64,000 nucleotides of DNA, taken from the NCBI GenBank assembly GCA_020722015.1, contig DYLQ01000008.1:1-64000 (forward strand), in the 5' to 3' direction. Source of the DNA: Thermotoga sp. Its GTDB lineage: Bacteria > Thermotogota > Thermotogae > Mesoaciditogales > Mesoaciditogaceae. The translations under genes were made by a program, and so were the position numbers. The notes under the pieces were generated by a model. It had not been told where the DNA came from. It did not search any database and saw only the letters and a program-made list of their open reading frames with translations. This document shows positions 24,521 through 33,964 of this stretch, piece by piece. Each line of letters starts with the position of its first letter. Positions within the stretch are counted from its first letter, which is position 1.

Positions 24521-26131
24521 TCATTTCTCTACGCTGCCAACGGTAACGATGGGTACGGATCTCAGTATCACAACGCCGTCGATATTTCTCAAAGAATTAT
24601 CTTTGAATACAGGATTGAGGTTACTGTATCCTTCGTATCCGAAGTATCCTTCGTAGACTATGCCGGCGTAGGCGTAAGATCCCGTGTAAGTTGCCGGTAC
24701 ACTGCACTGAATTTGAACTGCTACGTCGGTTGCCGACTGTGCAATCTGAGCTCCTGGCACAGGATTTACAAATCCCCTGTAAACAGTCAATATACCGGTT
24801 GTCGAATCGTATTTGTACGTCGAAAGATTAACCTTACCGGCAATCATATCTGGGAATGTGACGTTGTCAAGCTGAAGACCCGGTGCAAGTTGTACTGAGA
24901 ACTGCATGTACATGAGTCCGTTGTTGGTCGTTATATCCGTGTGATCGACGTTGTCGTTTACTATCTCATGCGTGCCGGATGCATACGCCGTAAGGTTTGG
25001 GGCATAGACTGAAGCCGTGAACATGCCTCCGGTTGCAACTGATGATGTGTTGTATCCGACGTACATCTGAGGCATATTGGCTGTGCCATACCTTTCGCTC
25101 AAAATAAATGGAGCTATGTTGAACGCACCGTAAGTTCCAAGCCAGTTAACGGGGTAAAGTCCTATGGCATAAGTTTTTCCAAATTGAAAAGCAGGAATAT
25201 TGTAAGCGTTGCCGCTAAGATCGTACACTTGCATGTTTGCAGGTCCGGTTGCGGAAACTATCATATCGGTATTGGTATTTGGATGTGGGATCAAATACCA
25301 TTGTTGAGCGGTAGAGGTTGCCGGAAGCACTACCCATTGGCCTGTCGAAGAGATGTTAAGTCTGTATCTTATTCCCGTTCCCAAAGGCCCGTAAAGATAA
25401 AATCTCACAAGCAATGCGCCAAGCTTTTGATCGGAAGCCCAACTTATCATGGCGTATCTTCCCTGTGGATGGGAACCTATGCCATAAAATCCACCTTCGG
25501 TTCTGTCTGAGACTGCTATGTATACGGTAGGTCCGGCAGTCAAGACTTCGAAGTTGTAAGTGGCTGGCGGCACATAAGAATTGGCGATTTTAACCATGAA
25601 GGTGTAATTTCCGTCCGCTAAATCAGTCAAAGTTGCGCTTGTGGCGGTTGTGGTTATCCATGTCGCACCGTTCGTTATTGAATAAAGATAAGTATGTGGT
25701 TTGTTATCGAGTGATTCCCAACTTACGTTAACTTTATCCGTCGCGTAAGTCGTTGCCGAATTCGTTATTTGCAAAGATGTAACGTTAAAAGTTGTGGTAT
25801 CCTTGCCGGTTCCACCAAGATTTGTTTTTCCAACGATTTGAGCCGTCCAAACTCCCGCAGTTGCAACAGAAGTTGTGAAGGAAGTTTGATTAGAGTTACT
25901 AAGCAACGTTATCGGTCCAACCCCTGATGCAGACAACGTCAGCGTATAGGTAAGTCCATTTTCACCTGACCATGCAAAGTTTATCGGTTGACCGACCGGA
26001 TATGCCGACGTGTTGATGGATGTAGGCGCTGTGAATCTAACAGTCGGCGGCATGAGAAAACATCCGCTCAAAATGACTGCGATCACGAGCGCAGAAATAG
26101 ATAGCAAAACAATCTTACCCCTTACTTTCAA
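24521..26131 (-). CDS. lipoprotein with Ig-like domains and a possible cohesin-like domain
   Basis: A 536-residue protein with lipoprotein signal ending VILSGC (lipobox). Residues 30-200 read as two Ig/fibronectin-like beta sandwiches. The C-terminal third (MPQMYVGYNTSSVATGGMFTASVYAPNLTA...GLMYMQFSVQLAPGLQLDNVTFPDM...GILTVYRGFV) has the strand pattern of cohesin/CBM-type sandwiches. The next gene ends in a dockerin-like domain, so this lipoprotein might hold the protease at the surface (inference). It starts at TTG 26131 behind AAGGGG and has a strong promoter. Confidence 0.7.
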   Translation of the reverse strand: MKVRGKIVLLSISALVIAVILSGCFLMPPTVRFTAPTSINTSAYPVGQPINFAWSGENGLTYTLTLSASGVGPITLLSNSNQTSFTTSVATAGVWTAQIVGKTNLGGTGKDTTTFNVTSLQITNSATTYATDKVNVSWESLDNKPHTYLYSITNGATWITTTATSATLTDLADGNYTFMVKIANSYVPPATYNFEVLTAGPTVYIAVSDRTEGGFYGIGSHPQGRYAMISWASDQKLGALLVRFYLYGPLGTGIRYRLNISSTGQWVVLPATSTAQQWYLIPHPNTNTDMIVSATGPANMQVYDLSGNAYNIPAFQFGKTYAIGLYPVNWLGTYGAFNIAPFILSERYGTANMPQMYVGYNTSSVATGGMFTASVYAPNLTAYASGTHEIVNDNVDHTDITTNNGLMYMQFSVQLAPGLQLDNVTFPDMIAGKVNLSTYKYDSTTGILTVYRGFVNPVPGAQIAQSATDVAVQIQCSVPATYTGSYAYAGIVYEGYFGYEGYSNLNPVFKDNSLRNIDGVVILRSVPIVTVGSVEK

Positions 26132-26162
26132 TTACTTCATCCCCTTTCTTGAATATGTAAAA

Positions 26163-26191
26163 ATTATACTTCAATTTTCTTTGTATGTCAA
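26163..26191 (-). promoter_or_regulatory. strong promoter of the lipoprotein-protease operon
   Basis: On the minus strand TTGACA (26186-26191), exactly 17 bases, TATAAT (26163-26168). It is a near-consensus housekeeping promoter. Confidence 0.85.
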
Positions 26192-26229
26192 TTTAAAATA
26201 TGATAAACCAAAAAGTGAACAGCCGATAA

Positions 26230-26357
26230 TATATTATACTAAATCTTTTTCAGAATCGAAATATAATTAAATTTGACGGAGAGCAAATTGCCTTGCAGCG
26301 AAGCGAGGACCAGACACCGAAAGGCATTTGCTGAAGTCAAATGATTTCATTTTTAAA
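26230..26357 (+). repeat. dispersed ~125-nt intergenic element, copy B (candidate small RNA)
   Basis: Plus-strand copy of the element at 1-145. It shares TATACTAAATCTTTTT (possible -10 and start), AATTTGACGGAGAG, GCGAGGACCAGACACCGAAA and the end hairpin GAAGTC-AAAT-GATTTC followed by ATTTTTA. CCTTGC/GCGAGG and CAAATTGCC/GGCATTTG can form internal stems; the second stem differs in sequence but stays partly pairable in copy A. It faces the 3' end of mnmG. Confidence 0.55.
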
Positions 26358-26377
26358 GTTGGTTTAGTATATATTCG

Positions 26378-28213
26378 TTAATTTTTTATCTTTGAGCTTA
26401 GAAGAAACAAATCGCTTGGTGTTACTCCCTGAATCCTTGCGGCTTGGCCAAGTGTCATCGGTCTCATTTTGATGAGCTTTTGCTTTGATTCTGTGGATAT
26501 ACCGACGACTTTTGAAAAATCGAAATCTCGCGGTATCCTTATTTTTTCCAATTTATATAGTTTTTGGGCTTCATCCATCTCTTTGGATATGTATCCTTCG
26601 TAATGTATTTCTATCTCAACTTCTTTTATCACTTCTGCATCTGTGATCGGCAATGGATCGAATTCGATCACGTCTTTGTAAGATACACCGGAAATTTTTA
26701 AGAGTTCATAAATCGAAATGGTTTTTTCAATGTTGAGATTTTTAAAATCTTTTGATATTTTAACCTTTACCTTTTTAAACCTTTCGATGGCTTCTTTTAC
26801 GTCTTTTTCAATTTTAAGGACCCTTTCATAGAAAGCTTTATCGACTATGCCACTTTTATAACCGTACTTTGTGAGTCTTAAATGGGCATTGTCATCTCTT
26901 AAAAGTAATCTGTATTCAGCCCTTGACGTGAGCATCCTGTATGGTTCATCCACACCTTTGAAAACGAGATCGTCTATCATCACTCCCGTATAAGCCTCAT
27001 GCCGTCCCAGCACGATCTGATCTTCGCCTTTTAATTTCAATCCGGCATTCAATCCAGCCACCATTCCCTGGCCTGCGGCCTCCTCGTAACCGCTTGTACC
27101 GTTAACCTGGCCAGCGAAATAAAGGTTTTCAACCAACTTTGATTCGAGAGTTGGGAAAAGTTGTGTCGGATCGGCGTAATCATACTCGACCGCGTATGCT
27201 GGCCTTATTATCACGGCATGCTCAAAGCCAGGCAGTGTATGAAGCATCTTCACTTGGGCATCGTAAGGCAAAGAGGTGCTAAATCCGTTTATGTAGTATT
27301 CCATGGAATCTATTCCCTCTGGCTCGACGAATAACTGGTGAGAATCTCTATCTGGAAATTTCACAACCTTGTCTTCTATGGAAGGACAGTATCTCGGACC
27401 TACGGAATGAATGAGTTTAACGTCTCCGTACATGGGAGAAAAATGCAGATTTTCCCTTATTATGTCATGAGTTACGTTGTTCGTTCGTGTTATAAAACAA
27501 GGGTGATCCTTTGGTAAAATCTTTGGTTCATCGGAATACGAAAATGCAAGAGGCTCATCTTCAGTTTCCTGCTTTTCAAGGTTTGAAAAATCTATCGATG
27601 ATTTTAAAACTCTCGGTGGTGTGCCTGTTTTGAATCTTCTCATGTTTATACCGTATTTTCTAAGGCTTTCTGTTAAACCTTCTGCGGAAGGCTCTCCAAG
27701 TCGGCCTGCTGGCATTGAATTAGGCCCTATGAAGATTCTTCCTCCGAGAAAAGTGCCTGTGGTGATTATGGCTACCTTGCATTTGTAAAAGATGCCAAGA
27801 GATGTTCCCACACCTGCAACTTTGCCTTTTTCGACGATCAAATCCGTTGCAACACCTTGGCGCAAAGTCAAATTTTTCTGCTCCATGAGAGTTTGCTTTG
27901 CCGTTTTCGAGTAAAGGTATTTGTCTACCTGGGCTCTTAACGCTTGAACGGCAGGACCTTTTGACGTGTTTAAAACACGTATGTTTATCATGGCAACATC
28001 CGTTATCTTTGCCATTGCTCCTCCAAGTGCATCGACTTCTCTCGCTATTATTCCCTTTGCAGGACCTCCAACTGCAGGATTACACGGAGTCCATGCAACG
28101 TTGTCAAGATTTATACCTAAAAGCAGGGTTTTAAACCCCTGCTTTGCCGTTGCAAGGGCTGTTTCAACCCCTGCGTGTCCTGATCCTATTACGACTACAT
28201 CGTATTCTTCCAT
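26378..28213 (-). CDS. mnmG: tRNA uridine-34 5-carboxymethylaminomethyl modification enzyme MnmG
   Basis: A 611-residue flavoprotein (GidA). N-terminal FAD loop [20 protein letters not shown], GidA signatures [25 protein letters not shown] and [27 protein letters not shown], and the C-terminal MnmE/tRNA-binding part [22 protein letters not shown]. With MnmE it forms cmnm5U at the wobble position, using methylene-THF and glycine. ATG follows the metK stop immediately. It is last gene of the hfq-region operon. Confidence 0.97.
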   Translation of the reverse strand: MEEYDVVVIGSGHAGVETALATAKQGFKTLLLGINLDNVAWTPCNPAVGGPAKGIIAREVDALGGAMAKITDVAMINIRVLNTSKGPAVQALRAQVDKYLYSKTAKQTLMEQKNLTLRQGVATDLIVEKGKVAGVGTSLGIFYKCKVAIITTGTFLGGRIFIGPNSMPAGRLGEPSAEGLTESLRKYGINMRRFKTGTPPRVLKSSIDFSNLEKQETEDEPLAFSYSDEPKILPKDHPCFITRTNNVTHDIIRENLHFSPMYGDVKLIHSVGPRYCPSIEDKVVKFPDRDSHQLFVEPEGIDSMEYYINGFSTSLPYDAQVKMLHTLPGFEHAVIIRPAYAVEYDYADPTQLFPTLESKLVENLYFAGQVNGTSGYEEAAGQGMVAGLNAGLKLKGEDQIVLGRHEAYTGVMIDDLVFKGVDEPYRMLTSRAEYRLLLRDDNAHLRLTKYGYKSGIVDKAFYERVLKIEKDVKEAIERFKKVKVKISKDFKNLNIEKTISIYELLKISGVSYKDVIEFDPLPITDAEVIKEVEIEIHYEGYISKEMDEAQKLYKLEKIRIPRDFDFSKVVGISTESKQKLIKMRPMTLGQAARIQGVTPSDLFLLSSKIKN

Positions 28214-29404
28214 TCAAACTTTCACCGCTGCCTTTAAATTGTGAATTTTGTCTGTCTTTTCCCACGAAAGATCAAGATCTTCTCTCCCAAAATGACCATA
28301 AGCGGCGAGTTTTTTGTAGATAGGTTTTCTAAGGTTCAGATTTTTTATTATGGCACCTGGCCTGAAATCAAAAATTTGGTTTACGATCTTCGTCAATTCC
28401 ATATCGGGAATCAATCCGGTTCCGTAAGTATCAATAAAGATGGAAACCGGCCTTGCAACACCGATGGCGTAAGCGACTTGAATCAAACATTTATGAGCGA
28501 GTTTAGCGGCAACTATGTTTTTTGCGACATACCTTGCCATGTAAGATGCAGATCTGTCAACTTTGGTTGGATCTTTTCCGCTGAAAGAACCGCCACCATG
28601 AGGTGCAACTCCTCCGTAAGTGTCAACGATTATCTTTCTACCCGTCAGTCCCGTATCACCCATAGGACCACCTATCACAAATCGTCCTGTTGGATTTATG
28701 TATATCTTAGTTTCTCTCGTGAAATAATCGTGATTAATTATCTTATTTATGACCTCTTCACGTATTCCGTTTTCAAGATCAAACTTCGAAACGTTTGGAT
28801 CATGTTGTGCAGATACCACAACGGCATCAATGGCAATAGGTCTACCATCATCGTCAAACTCAACCGTTACCTGAGTCTTACCATCGGGCCTTAGAAAATC
28901 AAGGGTTTTATCTTTCCTAACTTCCGAAAGCCTTCTTGCAAGTTTATGGGCAAGAGATATGCTCAAAGGCATATACTCTGGAGTTTCATCGCTTGCATAT
29001 CCAAACATTATTCCCTGATCTCCAGCGCCAAGTTTTTCAAGAGAATCGGAAACTTTCTCTCCCTCTTTTACCTCAAGAGCTTCGTCTACTCCCAGGGCTA
29101 TGTCTGGTGATTGCTCATCTATGGCCGTTACAACAGCGCAAGTTTCACCGTCAAAGCCGTATTTAGCCCTTGTATATCCTATGTCCAGTACGGTTTTGCG
29201 AACAACAGACGGAATGTCTATGTACGCTTTTGTCGTCATTTGCCCTCCAACCATGACTTGGCCTCTGATGACAAATGTCTCAACTGCAACTCTACTTTCC
29301 GGATCTTGCGCTATTGCTTCATCCAGAATCGCATCTGAAATCTGATCCGCAATCTTATCCGGATGTCCTTCCGTAACACTTTCGCTTGTGAAAAGTTTCT
29401 TCAC
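28214..29404 (-). CDS. metK: S-adenosylmethionine synthase
   Basis: A 396-residue enzyme making SAM from methionine and ATP. Signatures are [23 protein letters not shown] (N-terminal), [12 protein letters not shown] (ATP), [31 protein letters not shown] and [15 protein letters not shown]-type loop. Start GTG 29404 overlaps the upstream stop (GTGA) behind AAGGAGG. No SAM riboswitch precedes it, since it is internal to an operon. Confidence 0.97.
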   Translation of the reverse strand: MKKLFTSESVTEGHPDKIADQISDAILDEAIAQDPESRVAVETFVIRGQVMVGGQMTTKAYIDIPSVVRKTVLDIGYTRAKYGFDGETCAVVTAIDEQSPDIALGVDEALEVKEGEKVSDSLEKLGAGDQGIMFGYASDETPEYMPLSISLAHKLARRLSEVRKDKTLDFLRPDGKTQVTVEFDDDGRPIAIDAVVVSAQHDPNVSKFDLENGIREEVINKIINHDYFTRETKIYINPTGRFVIGGPMGDTGLTGRKIIVDTYGGVAPHGGGSFSGKDPTKVDRSASYMARYVAKNIVAAKLAHKCLIQVAYAIGVARPVSIFIDTYGTGLIPDMELTKIVNQIFDFRPGAIIKNLNLRKPIYKKLAAYGHFGREDLDLSWEKTDKIHNLKAAVKV

Positions 29405-29718
29405 TTTGGTTCCTCCTTCTTTGAAAGTTCTTCATATTCTTCTGGAGTTAAGAACTTACCTCCGTTTATCTCTGAAGATATAACGTTGTAATTTTCATCC
29501 AATTCAACATGAACACTCAAAAGATCGTCAGCCCTTTGACCGATAAGTTCTTTTTCTAAAATTATGGCCGGACCTTCATCATAATTGGATTGAAAATCAT
29601 ATCCCCTTCTCAATATCGTGCGAAATAAAGTGCCCTGTTTGCTTTGAGTGTACATGAAAATACCATCTTTTTCAAAGTAAAGAGGGCCTTTGCCTTTTGG
29701 CTTTTTTCTAAACCACAT
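29401..29718 (-). CDS. conserved hypothetical protein
   Basis: A 105-residue soluble protein of unknown function ([43 protein letters not shown]...). It has a basic N-terminus, a beta-rich middle and an acidic C-terminus ([15 protein letters not shown]). It overlaps hflX by 11 bases and metK by four, so it is a real operon member. I do not recognise a family. Confidence 0.75.
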   Translation of the reverse strand: MWFRKKPKGKGPLYFEKDGIFMYTQSKQGTLFRTILRRGYDFQSNYDEGPAIILEKELIGQRADDLLSVHVELDENYNVISSEINGGKFLTPEEYEELSKKEEPK

Positions 29719-30937
29719 TTTGAACCTCTGTTATCTTTGAAAAAATAACGGGATTGACCTTCAAGTTTGCATGTATTTTCCCATCATATGAATCAAACTT
29801 CATTATTCTTATTCCTTCCATTCCGATGATCCTCTGCCATTGAGATGCGTCAAATTCCGTTTCAATTCCGACGTAATCCTTGGTCAATTCTTCCCGAATT
29901 CTTGAAAGCAATTCACCAATGTAAAGATATTTCAAGGCTGAAACAAAAACTGTATCCGCATGTTCCTTCGATAAAATCGATAAGCGGTGCGAGTCGCAAA
30001 TATCGATTTTGTTTATGACCTTCAAAATGGGTATACATGTGGCATCTATTTCGGATAGCGTGTCTATCGATACTTGCATTTTCTTTTCGAAATCTCCATC
30101 TGATCCGTCGAGAACAAGCAAAATGAGATCGGCGTCTTTTATCTCGTCGAGAGTTGACTTAAAAGCCCTGATAAGTTGAGTTGGGAGTTTTGATATGAAG
30201 CCCACCGTATCGGAAAAAAGTACGTAAAGATTTTCTCCTATCCACACTTTTCTCGTTATCGGATCCAAAGTTGTGAAAAGTCTGTCTTCGCTCTTGATGT
30301 CAAATCCGCTCAACGATTTCAAAAGCATCGATTTTCCTGCATTCGTGTAACCTACTATCGACACTTTCGATATTATCGAAGAGACACGTTTACTTTTTTT
30401 GATCATTTTCTCTTTCGATATTTTTTCAAGTTCTGAAGTTAACATGGAAATCTTTCTCTTTATAGTCCTTCTGTCTATTTCAAGTTTAGATTCTCCAGGT
30501 CCTACAGTTCCTATGCCGCCACCCAGACGTGACATGTTTTTAGACTTTATGAGATGAGAAAGATTGTATTCAAGGGTTGCAAGTTCTACCTCTATTTTTC
30601 CTTCCTGAGTTGTTGCACTTCTTGAGAAGTTCTTGAGTATAACCTGAGTTCTGTCTAAGACTTCAACTTTGAGGATTTCTTCAAGAGTTGTCCTTTGCAC
30701 GGAGCTCAATTCATCGTCAGTTACAACTCCATCTGCCCCATACATCTTTATGTAACGAGCGATTTCTTTCAATTTTCCGGTCCCAAAATAAGAAGGAAGA
30801 GGCGCATCTAACACCTGCCAGAAACTCATAACAGGTTCTATATCAATGCTTTTCAAAAGCAGAGCAAGCTCATCAAGGCTTTTTTCTACATTAAGCCGCT
30901 TTGAATAAATAGCACCCAATAATATCGCTCTTTTCAA
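29708..30937 (-). CDS. hflX: GTPase HflX
   Basis: A 409-residue ribosome-associated GTPase. The N-terminal HflX domain has GTGKLKEIARYIKMYGADGVVTDDELSSVQRTTLEEIL and RTQVILKNFSRSATTQEGKIEVELA; the G domain has VSIVGYTNAGKSMLLKSLSG (G1), FSDTVGFISKLPTQLIRAFKSTLDEI (G3) and VINKID (G4). Family members split stalled ribosomes after heat stress. Starts at TTG 30937 overlapping the hfq stop. The miaA-hfq-hflX order is the widespread bacterial arrangement. Confidence 0.95.
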   Translation of the reverse strand: MKRAILLGAIYSKRLNVEKSLDELALLLKSIDIEPVMSFWQVLDAPLPSYFGTGKLKEIARYIKMYGADGVVTDDELSSVQRTTLEEILKVEVLDRTQVILKNFSRSATTQEGKIEVELATLEYNLSHLIKSKNMSRLGGGIGTVGPGESKLEIDRRTIKRKISMLTSELEKISKEKMIKKSKRVSSIISKVSIVGYTNAGKSMLLKSLSGFDIKSEDRLFTTLDPITRKVWIGENLYVLFSDTVGFISKLPTQLIRAFKSTLDEIKDADLILLVLDGSDGDFEKKMQVSIDTLSEIDATCIPILKVINKIDICDSHRLSILSKEHADTVFVSALKYLYIGELLSRIREELTKDYVGIETEFDASQWQRIIGMEGIRIMKFDSYDGKIHANLKVNPVIFSKITEVQNVV

Positions 30938-31200
30938 CTCTTTTCTTCTTTCTCCTCCTCTTCCAAAAATTCGTTGCCGATAGCCTCGCCAAGTTCAACA
31001 TATTCAGAGGGAATTATGGTGCTTATGGCATGCTTGTAGACCATGTTTTGTTGTTTTCCACTTTCAATGAGCACCGTGTAATTATCAAAGGATCTGACAA
31101 GTCCTTTGACTTGAAATCCATTCACGAGGTAAACTTTGGCCTCGATCTTCCGTTTTCTTAAATAGTTCAACAATCTGTCCTGCAAATTTTGTTTTTCCAC
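30934..31200 (-). CDS. hfq: RNA chaperone Hfq
   Basis: About 88 residues: Sm1 motif NLQDRLLNYLRKRKIEAKVYLVNGFQVKGLVRSFDNYTVLIES and Sm2 motif QQNMVYKHAISTIIPSE (YKHA), then an acidic tail FLEEEEKEEKS. It binds U-rich small RNAs and mRNAs as a hexamer. GTG 31200 has GGGGGG seven bases upstream and lies just after the miaA stop; ATG 31215 would overlap miaA. Confidence 0.95.
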   Translation of the reverse strand: MEKQNLQDRLLNYLRKRKIEAKVYLVNGFQVKGLVRSFDNYTVLIESGKQQNMVYKHAISTIIPSEYVELGEAIGNEFLEEEEKEEKS

Positions 31201-31202
31201 AG

Positions 31203-32111
31203 TTAGGCCCCCCATTCAATGATTTTAAGCACCTTGTTCAAAGATAATTCCTCTCCATTTGAAAGATTTATCCATATCGCATCTTCATATCTTCTGAACC
31301 ATGTCAATTGCCTTTTAGCATAATGACGTGTGGCAAGCTTGACCTTTTCAACACATTCGCTAAGACTTATCTCTCCTTCAAGATATTGTACCACTTCTTT
31401 GTATCCTATAGATCTCATGGCTTTCAAATCTTTAGAATATCCCATTTTCAGCAGTTTTTGAACCTCTTCGACAAATCCGTGTTCAAACATTTTTTCAACT
31501 CTTTCGTTTATTTTTCTGTAAAGATCGTTTCTTTCCATGTAAAGCACAAAGCACGTGAATCTTTCATCCTCAGATCTTTCTTTCCAAAGTTCGGATATGG
31601 GTCTGCCGGTAAGTGTGTAAACCTCAATTGCCCTTACAATCCTTGTTATATCATTTGCATCGAATTTTTCAAAGGCAACGGGATCAACCTTTGAAAGTAT
31701 CTTTCTTAACGATCCTTTACTTTCCTTTTCTATTCTCAAAAGAGATTCTCTTATCTTTTTGTTTTTGGAGGGTCCTTCAAAGATACCATATTTCAAGGCT
31801 TCAAAATAAAAACCAGTACCGCCTTCGAGAATTGGGTATTTCCCTCTCGATACGATTTCATCTATTATCTTTATCACTTCATCTCTGAATTGTTTGACAT
31901 CGAAATCTTCATCGGGGTCTACGATGTCCAACATGTGGTACGGGATTTCTTTTCTTGCTTCCGGGCTGACCTTTGAAGTTCCTATATCCATGCATTTGTA
32001 AATTTGCATCGAATCAACGGAGATTATCTCTCCATCGATGATCTTTGCCAATTTAATCGCAAAATTGCTCTTGCCGACGGCAGTAGGTCCCATTATCAGA
32101 GGTATCTTCAA
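31203..32111 (-). CDS. miaA: tRNA dimethylallyltransferase MiaA
   Basis: A 302-residue enzyme transferring dimethylallyl to A37 of tRNAs reading UNN codons. P-loop MGPTAVGKSNFAIKLA (7-22), DSMQIYKCMDIGTSK, YHMLDIVDPDEDFDVKQF, GGTGFYFEALKYG, and near the C-terminus TRHYAKRQLTWFRR. Overlaps the methyltransferase stop by four bases. Confidence 0.96.
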   Translation of the reverse strand: MKIPLIMGPTAVGKSNFAIKLAKIIDGEIISVDSMQIYKCMDIGTSKVSPEARKEIPYHMLDIVDPDEDFDVKQFRDEVIKIIDEIVSRGKYPILEGGTGFYFEALKYGIFEGPSKNKKIRESLLRIEKESKGSLRKILSKVDPVAFEKFDANDITRIVRAIEVYTLTGRPISELWKERSEDERFTCFVLYMERNDLYRKINERVEKMFEHGFVEEVQKLLKMGYSKDLKAMRSIGYKEVVQYLEGEISLSECVEKVKLATRHYAKRQLTWFRRYEDAIWINLSNGEELSLNKVLKIIEWGA

Positions 32112-32860
32112 AGTTCTATCACTCCGTAACCGATGTTGCTTTTTAAACTCCCAATAACTCTGTCAAATCTATATTTTTCAAAGATCGAGTCATTCCATCT
32201 TGCCTTGACGACAATCCTTTTTGTTGCCATACCCTTCATTATTTCTAAATCTTCGCTTGTTATTCCAGAGTAATCCGCAAAAGGTCTTAAGCTGTTCATG
32301 GCAGTAGATTTTAATTCCGGATGTTCAAACATGGGATCAACGTAAATACAATCAAATTTTTCTTCTGTATTTCTTATGAATTCCTTATAATCACCTTCGA
32401 GTATCTCAATGCTTTTGGAAGCGTCTGCTATCCAGTCCGGCAGGTTTTCTGCTTTTAGGCCATATTCGACGATCATCTTTATTATCTTTGAACTTTCAAG
32501 ACATTTAACCTTTCCTTCAGGCAAATAGTGGGCTATCAAAATAGCCTCGCTTCCGAGCCCTAAGGTGCAATCTAACACTTTTTCATTTCCACAAAGCGAA
32601 AGCGATTCGATAAGGTAATCCCTTTGACCGAGTTCAAAATTTGATTTTCTCAAAACGGCCAAAGATGGATGAAAGAAAAGACGTTTACCATCTTTCATGG
32701 CCGATATGCCATCTCTTTCGACTATTATGACAACTTCATCTTTTATAGGCTTAAAATGGCGTCTTGGAACATACCTGCATTCTAACTGAACGGAAAGTGA
32801 TTTTGCTCTATTTACCTGTTGTTGATCTGGCTTATGGGCCGTTGTTACCACCATTCGCAA
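32108..32860 (-). CDS. class I SAM-dependent methyltransferase (RsmJ-like)
   Basis: About 250 residues. SAM-binding motif KVLDCTLGLGSEAILIAHYL (about 94-113), acidic loop LESSKI, and motif IV CIYVDPMFEHPELKS, where DPMF resembles RsmJ (16S rRNA m2G1516). N-terminal 60 residues (PRRHFKPIKDEVVIIVERDGISA) look like an accessory domain. Substrate not proven. The first codons overlap the end of the FtsB-like gene; ATG 32854 may be the start rather than TTG 32860. Confidence 0.75.
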   Translation of the reverse strand: MRMVVTTAHKPDQQQVNRAKSLSVQLECRYVPRRHFKPIKDEVVIIVERDGISAMKDGKRLFFHPSLAVLRKSNFELGQRDYLIESLSLCGNEKVLDCTLGLGSEAILIAHYLPEGKVKCLESSKIIKMIVEYGLKAENLPDWIADASKSIEILEGDYKEFIRNTEEKFDCIYVDPMFEHPELKSTAMNSLRPFADYSGITSEDLEIMKGMATKRIVVKARWNDSIFEKYRFDRVIGSLKSNIGYGVIEL

Positions 32861-33047
32861 TTTGAGATTGCAGCTCCTTCATGGTTTTTTGAATGTAATC
32901 CAGTTCATTTTTTGTGCTTTGATATTTTTTGAGGATGATTTCATACTCGTTTTTCGCTTTCACGTAAGAAATGTAAGATGTTACATCGAAATAAACGAGC
33001 CATCCCGCAATTATCAAAAGTACAACGATAAAAATCTTTTTTTTCAT
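32832..33047 (-). CDS. small FtsB/DivIC-like membrane protein
   Basis: 71 residues: one N-terminal membrane helix (KIFIVVLLIIAGWLVYFDV), then a coiled-coil region (YVKAKNEYEIILKKYQSTKNELDYIQKTMKELQSQIA). This architecture fits FtsB/FtsL/DivIC cell-division proteins, which are too variable for certainty. It lies four bases after the lipoprotein gene. Confidence 0.65.
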   Translation of the reverse strand: MKKKIFIVVLLIIAGWLVYFDVTSYISYVKAKNEYEIILKKYQSTKNELDYIQKTMKELQSQIANGGNNGP

Positions 33048-33050
33048 GGA

Positions 33051-33959
33051 TCAGTCGGTTGGCGTTACGGTTATGTTGCCTGTATAAATGGTAACGTTAT
33101 GCTGAAGATTTGTAACTGTCGCACTTGGAAGAAAAGTTTCCGTTGCGCTTTGAATGGAAAAAGATGCCGTGTATCCATTCGATGTCGGTGCCGCAAATGG
33201 ATAAAGTGTGAAGTCGTAGGCATCCGTTAGTGTATTCCAATATCCTTGAGCCGTAAAACTGTAAGTTTTGTTGGCAGGAGCTAAAGAATCGTAGATCTGC
33301 GCAAATCTGTAAGCCGGATATACGTTATCTGTGTAAAGTTCCGGATCACTTAGCGGAACATTGGAAGCTTTGTAAATGATGTTAAACGTTATGAGATTTG
33401 ACATATCAAAACCCATTGCGGTGAGATTCAACACAGAGGTTGTAGATGTTGAAAGGTTTGAAAGATTCCATAAGATCAGCGCTGCTTTGTTCTGACCCTG
33501 ATTAATCGTTAAAGGTGCTTGTTGCATTGATTGTGTGCTGTAACTGTAGAACGGAACCGTTATCGTTGTTGCAACGGGTACAACATATTGAACGCCGTTT
33601 CCAAGCACAATCGTCGCTTGTGGACCTATATTTATGGATAAAGAGTTGATAGAAAAAGGCCCGTTTCCATTGAAAGCCATGTTTTGAAGTCCCGGAATCG
33701 GTGTTGCCGTGTAAAAACTGCCCGTCGCATTCAAAGAAGGAACAAGATCCAGCTTCTGATTGTAAGATGGAGAACCTATACTGTTATTGTTGGCATTTAT
33801 GGATTTAACGAATATGTAAACATGAGAGATCGATGAAAAAGGCGTCGCTTGTATGTATGAATTAAACGAAATCGTTGTGTGCATCGGAAAACAACCAGAA
33901 AGTATCAAAGCAAGAGTACCCACTGAAATTATGATAAAAAAGAAGAGACTTTTTTTCAC
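33051..33959 (-). CDS. lipoprotein of unknown function
   Basis: About 302 residues with signal MKKSLFFFIIISVGTLALILSGC (lipobox LSGC). The mature part is Ser/Thr/Asn-rich and beta-predicted, with blocks such as HVYIFVKSINANNNSIG and SLSINIGPQATIVLGNG that resemble DUF4382-type surface proteins, without certainty. GTG 33959 is the start, right behind AGGTGATCGAT as in the protease gene; the longer frame to 33998 runs into prfA. Confidence 0.7.
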   Translation of the reverse strand: MKKSLFFFIIISVGTLALILSGCFPMHTTISFNSYIQATPFSSISHVYIFVKSINANNNSIGSPSYNQKLDLVPSLNATGSFYTATPIPGLQNMAFNGNGPFSINSLSINIGPQATIVLGNGVQYVVPVATTITVPFYSYSTQSMQQAPLTINQGQNKAALILWNLSNLSTSTTSVLNLTAMGFDMSNLITFNIIYKASNVPLSDPELYTDNVYPAYRFAQIYDSLAPANKTYSFTAQGYWNTLTDAYDFTLYPFAAPTSNGYTASFSIQSATETFLPSATVTNLQHNVTIYTGNITVTPTD

Positions 33960-33964
33960 ATCGA

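Noticed and set aside
28214-29450. SAM riboswitch before metK
   Set aside because: metK overlaps the upstream gene; there is no leader in which a riboswitch could fit.
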